Assembly: GCA_911728435.2 (NCBI GenBank)
Contig: OU452208.1
Location: 3,286,001-3,350,000 of the forward strand
Direction: 5' to 3'
From: Apoderus coryli
Lineage: Eukaryota > Arthropoda > Insecta > Coleoptera > Attelabidae
DNA: 64,000 nucleotides
The translations under genes were made by a program, and so were the position numbers. Of the stretch, positions 36,701-47,385 are shown one piece after another (position 1 is the stretch's first letter; each line of letters starts with the position of its first letter). The notes beneath the pieces were generated by a model that was given only the letters and a program-made list of their open reading frames with translations, was not told where the DNA came from and made no database searches.

Positions 36701-37503
36701 TTGCCTCAAGTTGTTCATTATTTTTGACCATGTGTCCTATTTATTTGCTTTCTAAAGCCATGATCGCCAAATAAAATCAATTAAATTTCTAAGTCCTATC
36801 ACTATTGTAATAGAAAAGTGTAAAATTTTTAATATTTTGAAAACAATGAATTTTTGAAATAGACATCCTTCCATAAACTTGCCCTTATCAATGTTTTCCC
36901 TAAGAGTGTAGTTTTTATTACTCTGATGGTTTAACTTTCATGCGGAGAGCATAGATTTCTCGAAACATGTCCCACTTTTAAGTACCTAATTAATATTTTG
37001 ATCAATTAAGTTTGTGGAGGTAGCGATAGCGTTGCGGTTTTGTTAATGTGTTGTGTATACAAACTCAACTGCAGTTGCATGTTTTTATTTTAATATTTGT
37101 TTTAAATTTTATGCACTGAATATACATTTTAAATTTTTTTAAATAATTTAAAGTTCTGTTCTTGTGCTAAATAAAAAAATCCTTTATTTGCAACTCACAC
37201 TTACGAAATACTAAGAGTGTTACTAGCGGGGAATTACATGTTTTTTATTATAAAGCTGGAATTTAAAGTTGTTAATAAAGATTGTTTATATTTTCAGTTA
37301 AACACAATGGTAACATTACCCTGGATGACATCCTCAGTATCGCGAGACAAATGAAGCCGCGATCAATGGCCAGAACTTTAGTAGGTACTGTTAAAGAAGT
37401 TTTAGGAACTGCACAGTCTGTTGGTTGTACGATAGATGGGAAAGGACCACATGATGTTATTGATGAAGTTAACAATGGAGAATTAGAAATACCTGAGGAA
37501 TAA
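33753..37503 (+). CDS. RpL12: 60S ribosomal protein L12 (uL11), four exons
   Basis: Part of the P-stalk base of the large ribosomal subunit, where it binds the GTPase-associated rRNA. Exons: 33753-33789, 33875-33948, 34009-34189 and 37298-37503. All introns are GT-AG and phases join cleanly (split codons after KY and after QKN). The product is 165 residues, the usual family length: [20 protein letters not shown], then [45 protein letters not shown], and the C-terminal [19 protein letters not shown]. An AATAAA lies just after the stop (about 37514). Intron 3 is 3.1 kb and holds a LINE tail and a foldback element. No defects are visible. Confidence 0.97.
34353..34460 (-). mobile_element. LINE-like 3' tail in RpL12 intron 3, minus strand
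   Basis: On the minus strand the sequence reads GAGCTAATAAAGTATTATC(TATC)n, a poly(A)-like signal and a short tandem tail ending at about 34353. No coding is recognisable to the right, so its upstream extent and family are unclear. Confidence 0.35.
34461..35743. other. RpL12 intron 3, unassigned part
   Basis: AT-rich intron sequence without a recognised gene. ATTATTATTATCAATTGTCCGC near 34880 may be another LINE tail. Confidence 0.4.
35744..36890. mobile_element. Copy of the large foldback element inside RpL12 intron 3
   Basis: Starts GGTGTCCCACGGGGAA and follows the arm of the 19247-21095 element through AATCTAGTACTTCCGG, AATACGACCCTATAT, AATATTAATACAGGGTATTTG and the centre, then back through the second arm as far as AACTTGCCCTTATC (about 36890), where it is truncated. 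Many small gaps separate it from the 19-21 kb copy, so it is older or was copied separately. Confidence 0.75.
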
Positions 37504-38447
37504 AGTTAATTTGAATAAATTTTTATTTAATACAATCACGGTTTTATTATTTTGTGCGATTTAATTTGCCAAGATATTGAGATTAATCATAAAATGGTTC
37601 CATTTAGGACTAAACTATAATGTTCAAGTCGGACGTCTTAGTAATAATATGTGATAACAAGAAGTTTAAATAACCAATCTCTTTTCCACACAGAGCTGTT
37701 GGTTATTGAATTACAATATTTGAAAAATCACAATTACTTTGTAGTAATACAATTGCTCTACAAAAGGTGTAATTGTAATTTATTTCTCAATTACTGGTGT
37801 GATATGGTTGATATTTTATTGATTTTTAGGTAATTCAATTACTTTGATAGTTATTCCAATACGAACAGTAATCAAATTATAGGCAATTACTTAATCTTTA
37901 AAAAAATCGCCGAACATTGGTTGAATAAAAGAAGTTGCATTTCCTACGCAGTTCTCTATTTATCCCTCTTACGCATTTAAAAATTACGCTCAAGTCATGA
38001 AGAAAAACTAAATAAATAGTTTTTCTTCACAGTAAACATTCTTATAAATTGCTGAGGTAAATTTAACGACCGATTGTCTTAAGTGATGCCAATCTAACAA
38101 TATATCGGTACTTTTGCGCATCTAATCCAATAAGCCCTATCCATATTTTCCTTGGTACTTTCTTTTGGTTTTTGCTTTGAAATTTCTTTTTGTTATAAAT
38201 GTCTACTATGTTTTTATTAGTAGGATAGGGTTGATGCATCCGCAGTCATTGCAAGTACTACATTTCTGTGATTCATATTAGATTAACTATGTTAACTGTT
38301 ATAATCTTTCCAAAGATTATTCTGTTCCAAAGTAAGCTCATTAAGTACTTTTTCAGATTCTCGTGTAGTGAACATCAAAATGGCCGCGCCCTATACACAA
38401 AACATATCCTTTTGTTTTGTGGACCTATATTCCACCTTTTTTACCTC
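37504..38447. other. Intergenic, downstream of RpL12
   Basis: No gene recognised. It contains an exact 13-bp inverted repeat with a 6-bp spacer at 37998-38029. Confidence 0.4.
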
Positions 38448-38814
38448 TTAAGCTGCCTTTTGTGCGAGAGAGATTTGGGTATTGAGAGATTTGATGGTGG
38501 GGGAATAACCATGTCATGAGACCCTTTTACTGCGTTGGGTATTTGGAGATTCGGTCCTAATAGTCTTAAAACTTCGAAAAGCATACACTAATAAACACGA
38601 CAGACTAAACACTTTATTATTTAAGGTTAGTAAAGGTTTATTAGGTTATTTTTGTTATTCATTTTATGGTTCGCAAAGTGCAAATATCCGAGAAAACCTA
38701 AACCAACTTTTGGGTATTTGGAGAAACGGAGAACCTCTATGCGCTGGCGTCACGTGATTGTCATCCACCAATAGGGTGAATACCCAAATCTCTTTCGCAC
38801 AAAAGGTAGCTTTA
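38448..38814. mobile_element. PIF/Harbinger-like MITE, copy 1
   Basis: The element 38451-38811 (361 bp) is flanked by TTA at 38448-38450 and 38812-38814, the 3-bp target typical of PIF/Harbinger. The inverted ends read AGCTGCCTTTTGTGCGAGAG on the left and a near-complement ending CGCACAAAAGGTAGCT on the right. There is no coding. Copy 2 lies at 40912-41308. Confidence 0.75.
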
Positions 38815-38821
38815 AGCGATA

Positions 38822-39172
38822 TAATAGGGAGTTAAAGTTGTACATGAGACCAGACGTATCTATGCTGACGTAACGGAAACTATTTAGGATAAGTCAATTG
38901 AAAAATCTAGGACCAAAAATGAGTTAAAGTTTGATTACCAACGTAACGCATTTCTCTTCGGTTATGTTTATATTTGTTAAACTCGTTCGGATACCTCCGG
39001 TCATACAATCGAGGATTTCCGGTAGAATGCGTTCTCGTCTGCATGACGCGCAAGAGACCGTATCGATACGGGGTACGTATCCGCAAACGAGATGAAAAAT
39101 TCATCTGCGCATGCCTAGCTGTCAATAGATACGTATACGTTCTTGTCTCATGAACAACTTTAACTCCCTATT
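38822..39172. mobile_element. MITE-like inverted-repeat element
   Basis: AATAGGGAGTTAAAGTTG near 38825 is mirrored by CAACTTTAACTCCCTATT near 39153-39170, and the match continues inwards through CATGAGAC and ACGTATCTAT with small gaps. About 350 bp, noncoding. The target duplication is unclear. It lies immediately beside the PIF-like copy 1. Confidence 0.6.
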
Positions 39173-39978
39173 ATTACTCTATATATTATATGTTCACAAT
39201 CAGGTAAGGGCAGTGAAATGTATACTACGTAACTGAAACGGAACCGCAACACAACAAAACTGAGGCATATAGAGATAACACCATGGACGGTATGCGTTCT
39301 CTGTCTAATACACTGAGTAAACGGAGAAATCGAGCAGGTTTTTAAGTTTCTTTTAAAAGCATATTTTATTTTTAACAATAAAATAAATAACTTACCGATG
39401 AAAAGTAGTTTGTATTTCGTCTTGGCCATTACTACATCCATAAGATGAGGAATAAATATCCATTGTTATTTGTTATCCCTACATTATACGCATTTTTGTA
39501 AATACCAGACACTAATCTCTAGTCCAAAACCTAACACACTATTAACATGCAAAATTTATTCCAGGTAACAGTTCTGAAGCCACTTAAAATATAAAAAAAC
39601 GTAGAATGTGATATATCTGCCATTTACAGATATGCAACAGAATACCGTCCACATGATTGTGTCGCACTCATACAAATGTGACACAATGATGCTGCAACTT
39701 ATTCTTATTCGAGACCATTCCAGTTACGTATTATACATTTCACTGGGTAAGTGTGGGAGTTCCAGCTATAGAAGACCCAGCCTGGGACAGATTGGTCTCG
39801 CATTGAAAAGATCTAAATTCACTTTCTTAATTTCTACATATATATATTTTTTTGTCTATCAATAGAAAAAAAAACATCACATTCAAACTATTTAGCTTAA
39901 GTAAAAAACAGATTTGTGTTAAAAAATACCTACATATAATATGTTGTAATTTCTGTTTCTTTCGTATTAAACGTTTAT
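39173..39978. other. Intergenic, no gene recognised
   Basis: Sequence downstream of mRpS11. Small open frames occur on both strands without domains. Confidence 0.4.
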
Positions 39979-40587
39979 TTACAATTTTCTTTGCTTTCTT
40001 GGTCTCGGTGGATTCCAGGAAACTCTTGTACTATCGGTTATAGACACAATCTGCAAACCCGACATTTGTAATCCTTTGATTGCAGACATACGACCTGGTC
40101 CTAAACCCTGAACACGAACTCTGACAGTTTTGATGCCTCTTTCAAGTACTTTTGTTCCAATAGTGATTGCGGTTGCTTGTGCAGCAATATTTGTACCTTT
40201 TCGAGCATTTTTAAAACCTTCGATGCCACAGGAGCGTATTAATTGCGGCACACCAATCGAATCTGTGTAAGATATAATTGTGTTGTTAGAAGTCAGTTTA
40301 ACGTTGAAAATTGGCAGATCTTTGAATGGAATTCCGTTGAACAATTTGATCGGGGTTTCTAGGGTTGGGAATAGATCAGGGCGTTGATTTAACAGTGAGT
40401 CCACATCTATGTTCTTTTCGCCAGCAGTGCCTTCGTCCATCACTGGTAAAGATTTTAGCATTTCCTTTCGATCGGTAACTTCTCTGCATGTTGCCGATGA
40501 TGTACATATTCGGCGAAAATTAATTGCACTTTTTGTTTCACACAAACTTAAACTTTTTAATACATAATATAATGCATTCCTGTACAT
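39979..40587 (-). CDS. mRpS11: Mitochondrial small-subunit ribosomal protein S11 (uS11m)
   Basis: A platform protein of the mitochondrial ribosome small subunit. The frame gives 202 residues from MYRNALYY. The N-terminal ~80 residues are poorly conserved and basic/hydroxylated, fitting a mitochondrial targeting region. The uS11 core follows: FNVKLTSNNTIISYTDSIG, GFKNARKGTNIAAQATAITI, GIKTVRVRVQGLGPGRMSAI and IVSITDSTRVSWNPPRPRK. The upstream in-frame ATG at 40749 was rejected because that extension reads through repeat sequence. No intron is present. AATAAA overlaps the stop codon by one base (39979-39974 on the minus strand). No poly(A) tract follows, so a processed copy is not favoured. Confidence 0.92.
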   Translation of the reverse strand: MYRNALYYVLKSLSLCETKSAINFRRICTSSATCREVTDRKEMLKSLPVMDEGTAGEKNIDVDSLLNQRPDLFPTLETPIKLFNGIPFKDLPIFNVKLTSNNTIISYTDSIGVPQLIRSCGIEGFKNARKGTNIAAQATAITIGTKVLERGIKTVRVRVQGLGPGRMSAIKGLQMSGLQIVSITDSTRVSWNPPRPRKQRKL

Positions 40588-40911
40588 TTTAAACTTTTTT
40601 GCGCAATGAATGCACCAAAGAAGAATTATCAACATTAATATACAGGGTTCGCAAAAATTTGACGGGTGATTATCTATATACATGCAGGGGGCTTGGAGTT
40701 CGAATCCATTACATATCGGGACAGTCTGCCCAAGTGTTTTTAAAGACAATGCTCAATATTTTTTAAATTAACGAATTTATTAAATATTGGAACCAATATG
40801 TTTGGACAAAGTGGTGGAATAAACATATTCCAATAGCAACCTAAAAAATTCGCGTTATTGTTACTATTCCAGTATGTATCCATTGATTTATTTCTATAAA
40901 ATTAACAGTAG

Positions 40912-41308
40912 TTAAGCTGCCTTTTGTGCGAGGGAGATTCGGGTATTTGGGTATTGAGAGACTTGATGGTGGGGGAATAGCAATGTCATGAGACCCTTTT
41001 ACTGCGTTGGGTATTTGGAGATTCGGTCCTAATAGTCTTAAAACTTCGAAACTAATAAACACGACAGACTAAAGACTATTATTTATGGTTAGTAAAGGTT
41101 TATTAGGTTATTTTTGTTGTTATTTATTTTATGCTTCACAACGGAGCCGATCATAACGCATGCGCAAAGTGCAAATATTCGAGAAAACATAAACTTAAAC
41201 GAACTTTTGGGTATTTGGAGAAACGGAGATTTACCTCTACGCGCTGGCGTCACGTGATTTTCATCCACCCACATCTCCAAATCCCTCTCGCACAAAAGGC
41301 AGCTTTAC
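40912..41308. mobile_element. PIF/Harbinger-like MITE, copy 2
   Basis: The element 40915-41305 (391 bp) has TTA at 40912-40914 and 41306-41308. Its ends match copy 1 (AGCTGCCTTTTGTGCGAG on the left and CTCGCACAAAAGGCAGCT on the right), and most internal sequence aligns with copy 1, including CATGAGACCCTTTTACTGCG and CGCTGGCGTCACGTGATT. It lies upstream of mRpS11. Confidence 0.8.
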
Positions 41309-41441
41309 TGTGGTACTACTACTAGAGAATTAGAGGAGGGAGAATGAGCATCGACCAGTGCGCATACGAATGTCGAAGCATGGAACGTGCGCCGCCATGT
41401 TCCTGTGTTGTTGTGCCAACTGTGGAAAAAAACTGGTTGTA

Positions 41442-41485
41442 AACCATAGAATAAGAAAGCTACGTTGCCTTCTTATTCTATGGTT
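41442..41485. repeat. Perfect 16-bp inverted repeat with 12-bp spacer
   Basis: AACCATAGAATAAGAA at 41442-41457 is mirrored exactly at 41470-41485. No element ends are seen. Confidence 0.85.
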
Positions 41486-41605
41486 AAACTACGATTCATC
41501 TATTAAAGCGGGAATTTTAAATTTGGACCAATGTTATGTTGTCAGCTGCAAAATGTTTTTATTTTTAATTATTTAGTTTTAGTGTTTGTTAAAGTTTTAT
41601 TAACA

Positions 41606-42115
41606 ATGACAAGTGTTGTAAAATCGTGCATAAACTATAAAAAACGGAGGCCCAAAGGAATTTTATTTCATCGCTAAGTAATAATGTGAGCATACCCTAA
41701 AAATGTAGTGTGGTATATTCAATTCTAGGGGGATAATAATACTTAAAGCCAAATACTTATTATTTCAATTGCTAAGGCTTGTATATTGATATGAAATGAG
41801 GCATTTATACAAATTATACATTTTATAATAATTTTGTAGAATTCCAAAAGCCCAAAATTTACAACATATATACTATGGCTGACTACGTTGGGAATCTAGC
41901 CAGAGAATTGGGTGTGGAAAGCATTTAAGTTAGTGTGCTCGAACCATTTTAACACTGAGGACTTCCTGAATTTTCTTGGAAGGCGTACATTGATGAGATG
42001 TTCTTGTACAACTTTTCTTCAGAATTTCCACTTCTGGAATAATACAGAACGCATCCAGAGCAACTAAAAACTCTGATTCCAACTGATTCCATCCTCATCG
42101 AGAACCAGCTTACGT
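41606..42115 (+). pseudogene. THAP-domain gene remnant
   Basis: THAP domains are C2CH zinc-binding DNA-binding modules, common in transposase-derived and regulatory proteins. The first segment, from an ATG at 41606, reads SCINYKKRRPKGILFHR and ends at ATCG followed by CTAAGT, where a GTAAGT donor would be expected. A second segment from about 41839 (after TTGTAG) reads, across frame changes, NWVWKAFKL, VCSNHFNTEDFLNFLGRRTLM, and later EQLKTLIPTDSILIENQL. The first zinc-binding Cys and correct splicing appear lost. It could be an old copy of a THAP-containing transposon gene. Confidence 0.5.
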
Positions 42116-43092
42116 TCTGAAGAAGGAATAAGGATAGGAAAACAAAGGTTTATTGATACAATTTGTTTAAGCTACCATTGTTGTAATTGCTTTTTTTAAG
42201 AAAAAAGAAAATAACTATCCACAGTCACAGGTCAGCTAGTTATAAAATAAAAAGTTTAAGCCACAACACCGTGAAAAATTCAACAAAACTGTAAACATTT
42301 TCATAAAAATAACGTAAAAGTGATTGTTAATGTTTGAAATGAAATAAGTCCACAAAATGAGTTTAATAAAATAATATATTATTAAAATAATCAATATTAG
42401 TTTCATTTTAATTAACACAAAATGCACATTGAAAATTCGTAAAAAATTTTATATAAACTTTTTTTTCTACTTAATTTGCACCTCTTAAGACGATATGGCA
42501 CTGTCAATGGTAGAACATGGCTGCCTACTATATTAGCAGTTCGCGCATCTGTCAAGCGCTCTCTCCTCTATATCTCAGAAATCAACTCAACTCATCAATA
42601 ATCGTAAATTGTTGCTAAACGCGAAACAAAATCGTAAAGCCACAAAACCTGCATCCATTGTCTTTATAAATACATCCTTATAAAGACAATGCTACAGCCA
42701 AATCACTAAAATTACACAAAATACAAAACGTGTTAATGGAAAAGAAACAACTCTGAATCCAGAGCCAGCATGAGTGATTGAAAATTGCTGATATTTTATG
42801 TTGAATGACATCTTTGAATGTCACTATTCAAAGAATGAATGACATAAACGCCTGTGTGTCAATTTCTTTATTGACAACTGACACTTCATTTTTAATTGTT
42901 TTTTGTTTTGCTGTCAGAGCGAAATCTAAAATCTAAGTTGTTTGTTAATAATCAAATTATCTAATCATGAAGTTATTTCATACCAAATTTCAGTATCATA
43001 AGCGCAATAAACTGTGATTATAAAAAAATGCTAATGCAATCAAAATTATAATGTAAAAAAGTTCAAATTCGAAATTTTAGTGTGTAATCAAA
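42116..43092. other. Intergenic, upstream of STIMATE
   Basis: No gene recognised. Holds an exact 14-bp inverted repeat with an 8-bp spacer at 42656-42691 and TGTCA/TGACA motifs at about 42855-42920. Confidence 0.4.
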
Positions 43093-45631
43093 ATGTATAA
43101 TCTAACTAACATGAATTTGTCAGAGGCTACTTCGGATACGTTGATATTAGATACTGGCCGTCATCAGGGTGGTCTCCATTGCAATAAAGATGCATTAACG
43201 AACACATTCGGATGGTTTCTGCAAGTATTACTTGCAGGTTTAGCCTTCACATGCCTAATTGCAAAGAGATTTTGTGAACCTCGAATTGAAAGGCGTTCTT
43301 GGCTAATTTGGTTTTACGATACATCTAAACAAGGAATGGGTGCAATGGCTATACATTTGGCTAACGTATGGTTAGCAGGACAATATACTGGTGATCCATG
43401 TACCTGGTATTTGATCAACTTTCTTTTGGATTCATCATTGGGTTTATTAATTGTATTTATTGGTATAAGACTGTGTCAATATCTAGCCAGGACTAAGCGC
43501 TGGGAGGCCATTAATTTTGGTGAATACGGGCGTCCTCCGTCGGTGAATGCTTGGCTAGCTCAGTGTTGTCTATACTTACTACTTATGGTGATAGTGAAAG
43601 TGTGTATTACTTTGTTTATGCAATTGGACTTTTGGGAAAATGTGAAGGACTTCATCTTATCGCCTATACCATATCCAAAAGTGGAGGTTGTTTTTGTAAT
43701 GCTCATCATACCATTTTTTGTAAATGTAAGTACTTAAATTTACTCAACTTCTTATACCTATTTAGTTTGTAACAATGCACATAAAAAGACCACTACTTAT
43801 ATCCATTTATTTACGATAGTCAACAAAACTGAAGATTGCGAGAGATTGCAGTCTGACTTCGGGGCTCTTCACGAGTGGTGTGTTGGGAATGATATGCATC
43901 TGAATGTTGATAAGTGTTGTTTTATGTCCTTTTCGAGATCAAGACGGACCACTCTTTTCGATTACTCACTGAACCAGACTTCCCTTAAATTGGTTACTAC
44001 AGTTAAGGATTTTGGAGTCATGCTTGATAGTGGTTTGACCTTTATTCCACATATAACTTCAATGGTCTCAAGGTCTCTGAAGGTTCTTGGCTTCATTAAA
44101 CGTTGCTCACGGGAGTTCACACTTGTCGATTCTCTGAGGCTTCTTTACACAAGTTTGGTCAGACCGTGCCTTGAGTATGCGTCGGCTGTCTGGTCTCCAC
44201 ATTATACTGTGCATCTAGTAAAAATTGAGCAGGTACAGCACAAATTTCTTAGATACCTAGCCTACAAACTGCACATAGACTTTATTTTTGAGAATCGTTT
44301 TCAATTATATGCCGACTTAGAGTCCTACCTTGGCATTGACACGCTGGCTGATCGACGACAGAGACATGATTTGATTTTATTGTATGACCTTATAACTGGA
44401 AGGTTGATTTGTCCCGATCTTTTGGGCAAGATTGGAATTCATGTTCTATATCGTGCAACGCGTACGAGGAGTATGTTTCACCAGACACATTCCAGAACAA
44501 ATTATGGTTGCAATTCATTTTTGGCGCGCTCAATGCGTCTCGCCAATGACAGTGAAGAGACACTGGATTTTTTTGTCCTGAGAAATACCTTTTTGGGTTC
44601 AGTGGGGCACCTCTTTGATAATTGATACGTTGTGTTGTACCATATTGCTTTATAATAGTGAAGTATTGATCGTGTGATTATTATTATCCATTTTATTTGT
44701 GATTGATTTTTATTTGTCATTTTTCGATTGTCTAATTCTTTTGAAGTGTTTTATTGTAGAACTATTTATATGTATTATAATTTTGTATAAAATGGGCGTT
44801 TGCCCGTAAATAAATAAATAAATTTCACAGGACACTACTCGGTGAGGTACTTCTCTAAAAGAGTGAGGACGATAAATGTTATTTTTGCGAGGAAACAACA
44901 GCTAAAATACTCTGAAAGGGTGACTCTAACACCCGACAAAGCAATGGAATTAATTGGCCCGCAGGGATATCATCAACTTCATGAAAAGTTTGGGAAAACT
45001 GGGCGATTTCTAGAGTAGAATCATTCATATAAGATCTCTTTAGGTCGAAGTAAAGAGAGGCAATAGGACTCCACTACAATCTACCTAAACTTCTTGCTTA
45101 CATAACTAGTACTTACACAAAATATATCTTGTCGACCAATCCTTAAATACGTTTTAGGAACATTCTCATTGATAATCTTACAATTCTGATATTTAATGCC
45201 ATTAACAATAAAATAAATCAAAATTACAGATTGTATTTGTATAATTTCAATTATTTTATAACTTAAATATAACTTATTGCTTATTACTTAGCGATTTTAG
45301 AAAAATAGTATGTGCACTTTGTAGGAACAGCCCTTGCCTGGACTCCTATGGTTGATGGCCTCGGCAATATACTATTCTAGCGTAAATTTGAATTATTTTT
45401 CCATTTTAGATTTTAATGTTCTGGGTGACAGACAATTTCCTCATGTACAAAGACCCCTCAAAACGAAGACGAGATAGCACTGAGGAATCACTCTTGGATA
45501 AAGCCAAATTCAAATATCGTTCTGTGCGAAAAAAGAAGAAACGCAACTCGGAAAGTGACATTCTTCTGTCAGCTGATGATGAACTTTTAGATTCTGAAAC
45601 TCTACCTATAGTACGTAACATCGTTACATAA
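43093..45631 (+). CDS. STIMATE/TMEM110 homologue, two exons
   Basis: STIMATE is an ER multipass membrane protein that in vertebrates promotes STIM1 activation at ER-plasma membrane contacts. Exons are 43093-43725 (211 codons) and 45410-45631 (73 codons plus stop), joined by a GT-AG intron; the product is 284 residues. Hydrophobic segments lie at about residues 35-56, 95-135, 155-180 and 195-220. Conserved stretches include GWFLQVLLAGLAF, RRSWLIWFYDTSKQGMGA, HLANVWLAG, WYLINFLLDSSLGL and WVTDNFLMYKD. The C-terminal tail is basic (KFKYRSVRKKKKRNSES), as in the vertebrate protein. The intron (1.7 kb) contains two LINE pieces. A second in-frame Met lies eight codons on, so the exact start is uncertain. 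Confidence 0.9.
43808..44824 (+). mobile_element. LINE 3' half in the STIMATE intron
   Basis: Same family as 28220-30183 and close to it in sequence, beginning at the equivalent of position 29333 and ending at the same GGGCGTTTGCCC plus (AAAT)n tail (44790-44823). It encodes the thumb and C-terminus (43846-44625, 259 residues), including the EYASAVW....IEQVQHKFLRYLAYK segment that is deleted in the other copy. It inserted in the sense direction and lacks RT boxes. Confidence 0.85.
44826..45095 (+). mobile_element. Degraded LINE 3' end (RNase H-type family)
   Basis: Related to 12120-12450: TCACAGGACACTACTCGGTG resembles the TGHHPVKYH coding there, followed by VTLTPDKAME and a downstream stretch like ATCATTCA.A.AAGATCT....AGGTCGAAGT. 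The zinc-knuckle segment is deleted. It lies directly behind the (AAAT)n tail of the preceding LINE. Confidence 0.55.
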
Positions 45632-46225
45632 TGGTATGAATTTAATGTTATTTTTACTTGTTAATTAATTATTATTGATATTTTTAATTTAAGTGGAAAC
45701 AAGACATACTTATTATTGTGATAATGCTGTTATTTACCGTTGATCGTAAGACTATTAAGAATTATTTGGTGCCAAATGGAATATTTTTATATAACTTAAT
45801 TAGGTAAATATATTTTGATTGTCATATCTTTACTTGGTAACATAGTTTGTTATAGATATCATACCCTTTAAGACCCTTGAGTTGCTAATTTAAATTAATG
45901 CAAACAATTATGATTATTATGTTCAGTTGCCTATGATTTTCAAGCATATACCGGGTGTATCACAGCATTAATAAGTACAGCATTCCGACTCCACGTTTGC
46001 ACTTTGAAATAAACTGTGACGTATGACGCCGCCATTTTGGGTTACAAGTCAGGTCCTGACTAAGAATAATTATAGTTTTCGGTTTCTAACCACAGTACTG
46101 TATTTTCATTTTTGTAAAAATATTTAAGTACATAATAATATCGCTGTCAATTTTAGAAATATTTGTGGTGTGTCATAGTGATTGAAAACAGCATTGAGTG
46201 GTGGTATCAGTTAAATGTTGACATG
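45632..46225. other. Intergenic, downstream of STIMATE
   Basis: No gene recognised. GCCGCCATTTTGGGTTACAA near 46029 is mirrored near 47073-47090 (TTGTAACCCATAATGGCGGC), a short inverted pair of unclear meaning. Confidence 0.4.
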
Positions 46226-46590
46226 ATTGGGTGATTTTTAATAATAATAATAATAAACACAACAATAATACAGACTTTATTAATAAAAAAGACATTTTTA
46301 TAAAAGTTGAAGCAGTGCTTCCTAACTTAACCTAAACGTAACTTATATTTTAGCTTAAACCTATCTGAAAATAGTATTCCGCCTATTTCCATCTGATGAT
46401 TTTTATTAATCAAAATTAGTGAATGAAAATCGGACGTTGTTTCATTCTTAACCGCCGATTTCCTTAATCTTATTGCTAGCCTCTTTCACCCCTACGAATT
46501 CCACATCCAAGCCGTGTGCCTGAATTCTGCATCAACTGAATCCTGTTCTCAGCAATTTTAGTCAAACAAGGGCCATATATATATTGTCAA
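46226..46590 (-). mobile_element. LINE 3' fragment, minus strand
   Basis: The minus strand reads GPCLTKIAENRIQLMQNSGT, then (frame-shifted) RRGERV, MKQRR, matching the RIQRVQKSCLR.I.GIR......MNDRRQLHS region of the LINE at 5023-6602. The tail is an AAT-rich run at 46228-46256. Confidence 0.55.
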
Positions 46591-47385
46591 TAATATAACC
46601 CCTAGCTGATTGCGTTATCATGCTATCTCGCCACGAGACAACTTGTGTTTATGTTTTACTTTCATTTAGTTTAAAAACATATTAGATACTGCCATTTCGT
46701 AATATAAATTTTACGGTTATACAAATAGTTGTTATAAACGTAAAATTATCCAGTATTAATCTTTATTTTTACTTATTACTCACCTAACAGGATCTGTGGA
46801 GCGAAAAAAATGTTTAGAGCAAGTATACCGCTTATTGGGACAACATTTTGCAGCACACACATGTCCTCCCTGATTGTTCATTGTATTAATCATAAGATAC
46901 GTTAATAAAAATAAAATCCTTTCAATTCTCACGAACACTATACTAAAAACACAAAACACAGAATTAGATTTAAACACAATATTTACTTATCTCATACACG
47001 CCGACAATGAACTATATATTGAACACAGGAGTGAACGGTATTTATCTACGTCTATGTGATTATGGTGACGTTGTAACCCATAATGGCGGCATGCGCGACG
47101 AAATGCGCAGGACGGCTCGCAAGCACATTTTTAAAACTTAATTTAAAAATTCCATAGGGTTGGGTTACATGTTTGTTTATTTTTCTGAGGGTTACAGTTT
47201 AAAATCTTCCTTTTTACAGCTTAATGCCAAAAAATTTTGACGTATCTCATAAAATAAAGGGAGGGTGAGGATGATGTTTTAGAAAATAAGCTAGATGTCT
47301 GCACGTCCACACCCGATTTAAGTCTACTTAAGATCATTGAGAAGGAAATGTATGCCTTGCATTTGAAATGCAAGCATATCTTCTT
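46591..47385. other. Intergenic, one weak small ORF
   Basis: A 65-codon minus-strand frame at 46780-46977 has a hydrophobic stretch then CAAKCCPNKRYTCSKHF, and its end (GTTAGGTGAGTAA) resembles a splice donor. No family was recognised, so it is not called as a gene. Confidence 0.3.

Noticed and set aside
40670..40740. tRNA- or SINE-like B box (GAGTTCGAATCC)
   Set aside because: No A box at the right distance and no cloverleaf can be drawn.
40588..40749. N-terminal extension of mRpS11 from an upstream in-frame ATG
   Set aside because: It crosses an ACAGGGT-type repeat and encodes Cys/Trp-rich residues unlike a targeting peptide.
46780..46977. Small secreted cysteine-rich gene on the minus strand
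   Set aside because: One exon-like frame with a possible donor, but no recognised family and no plausible second exon before a LINE fragment.
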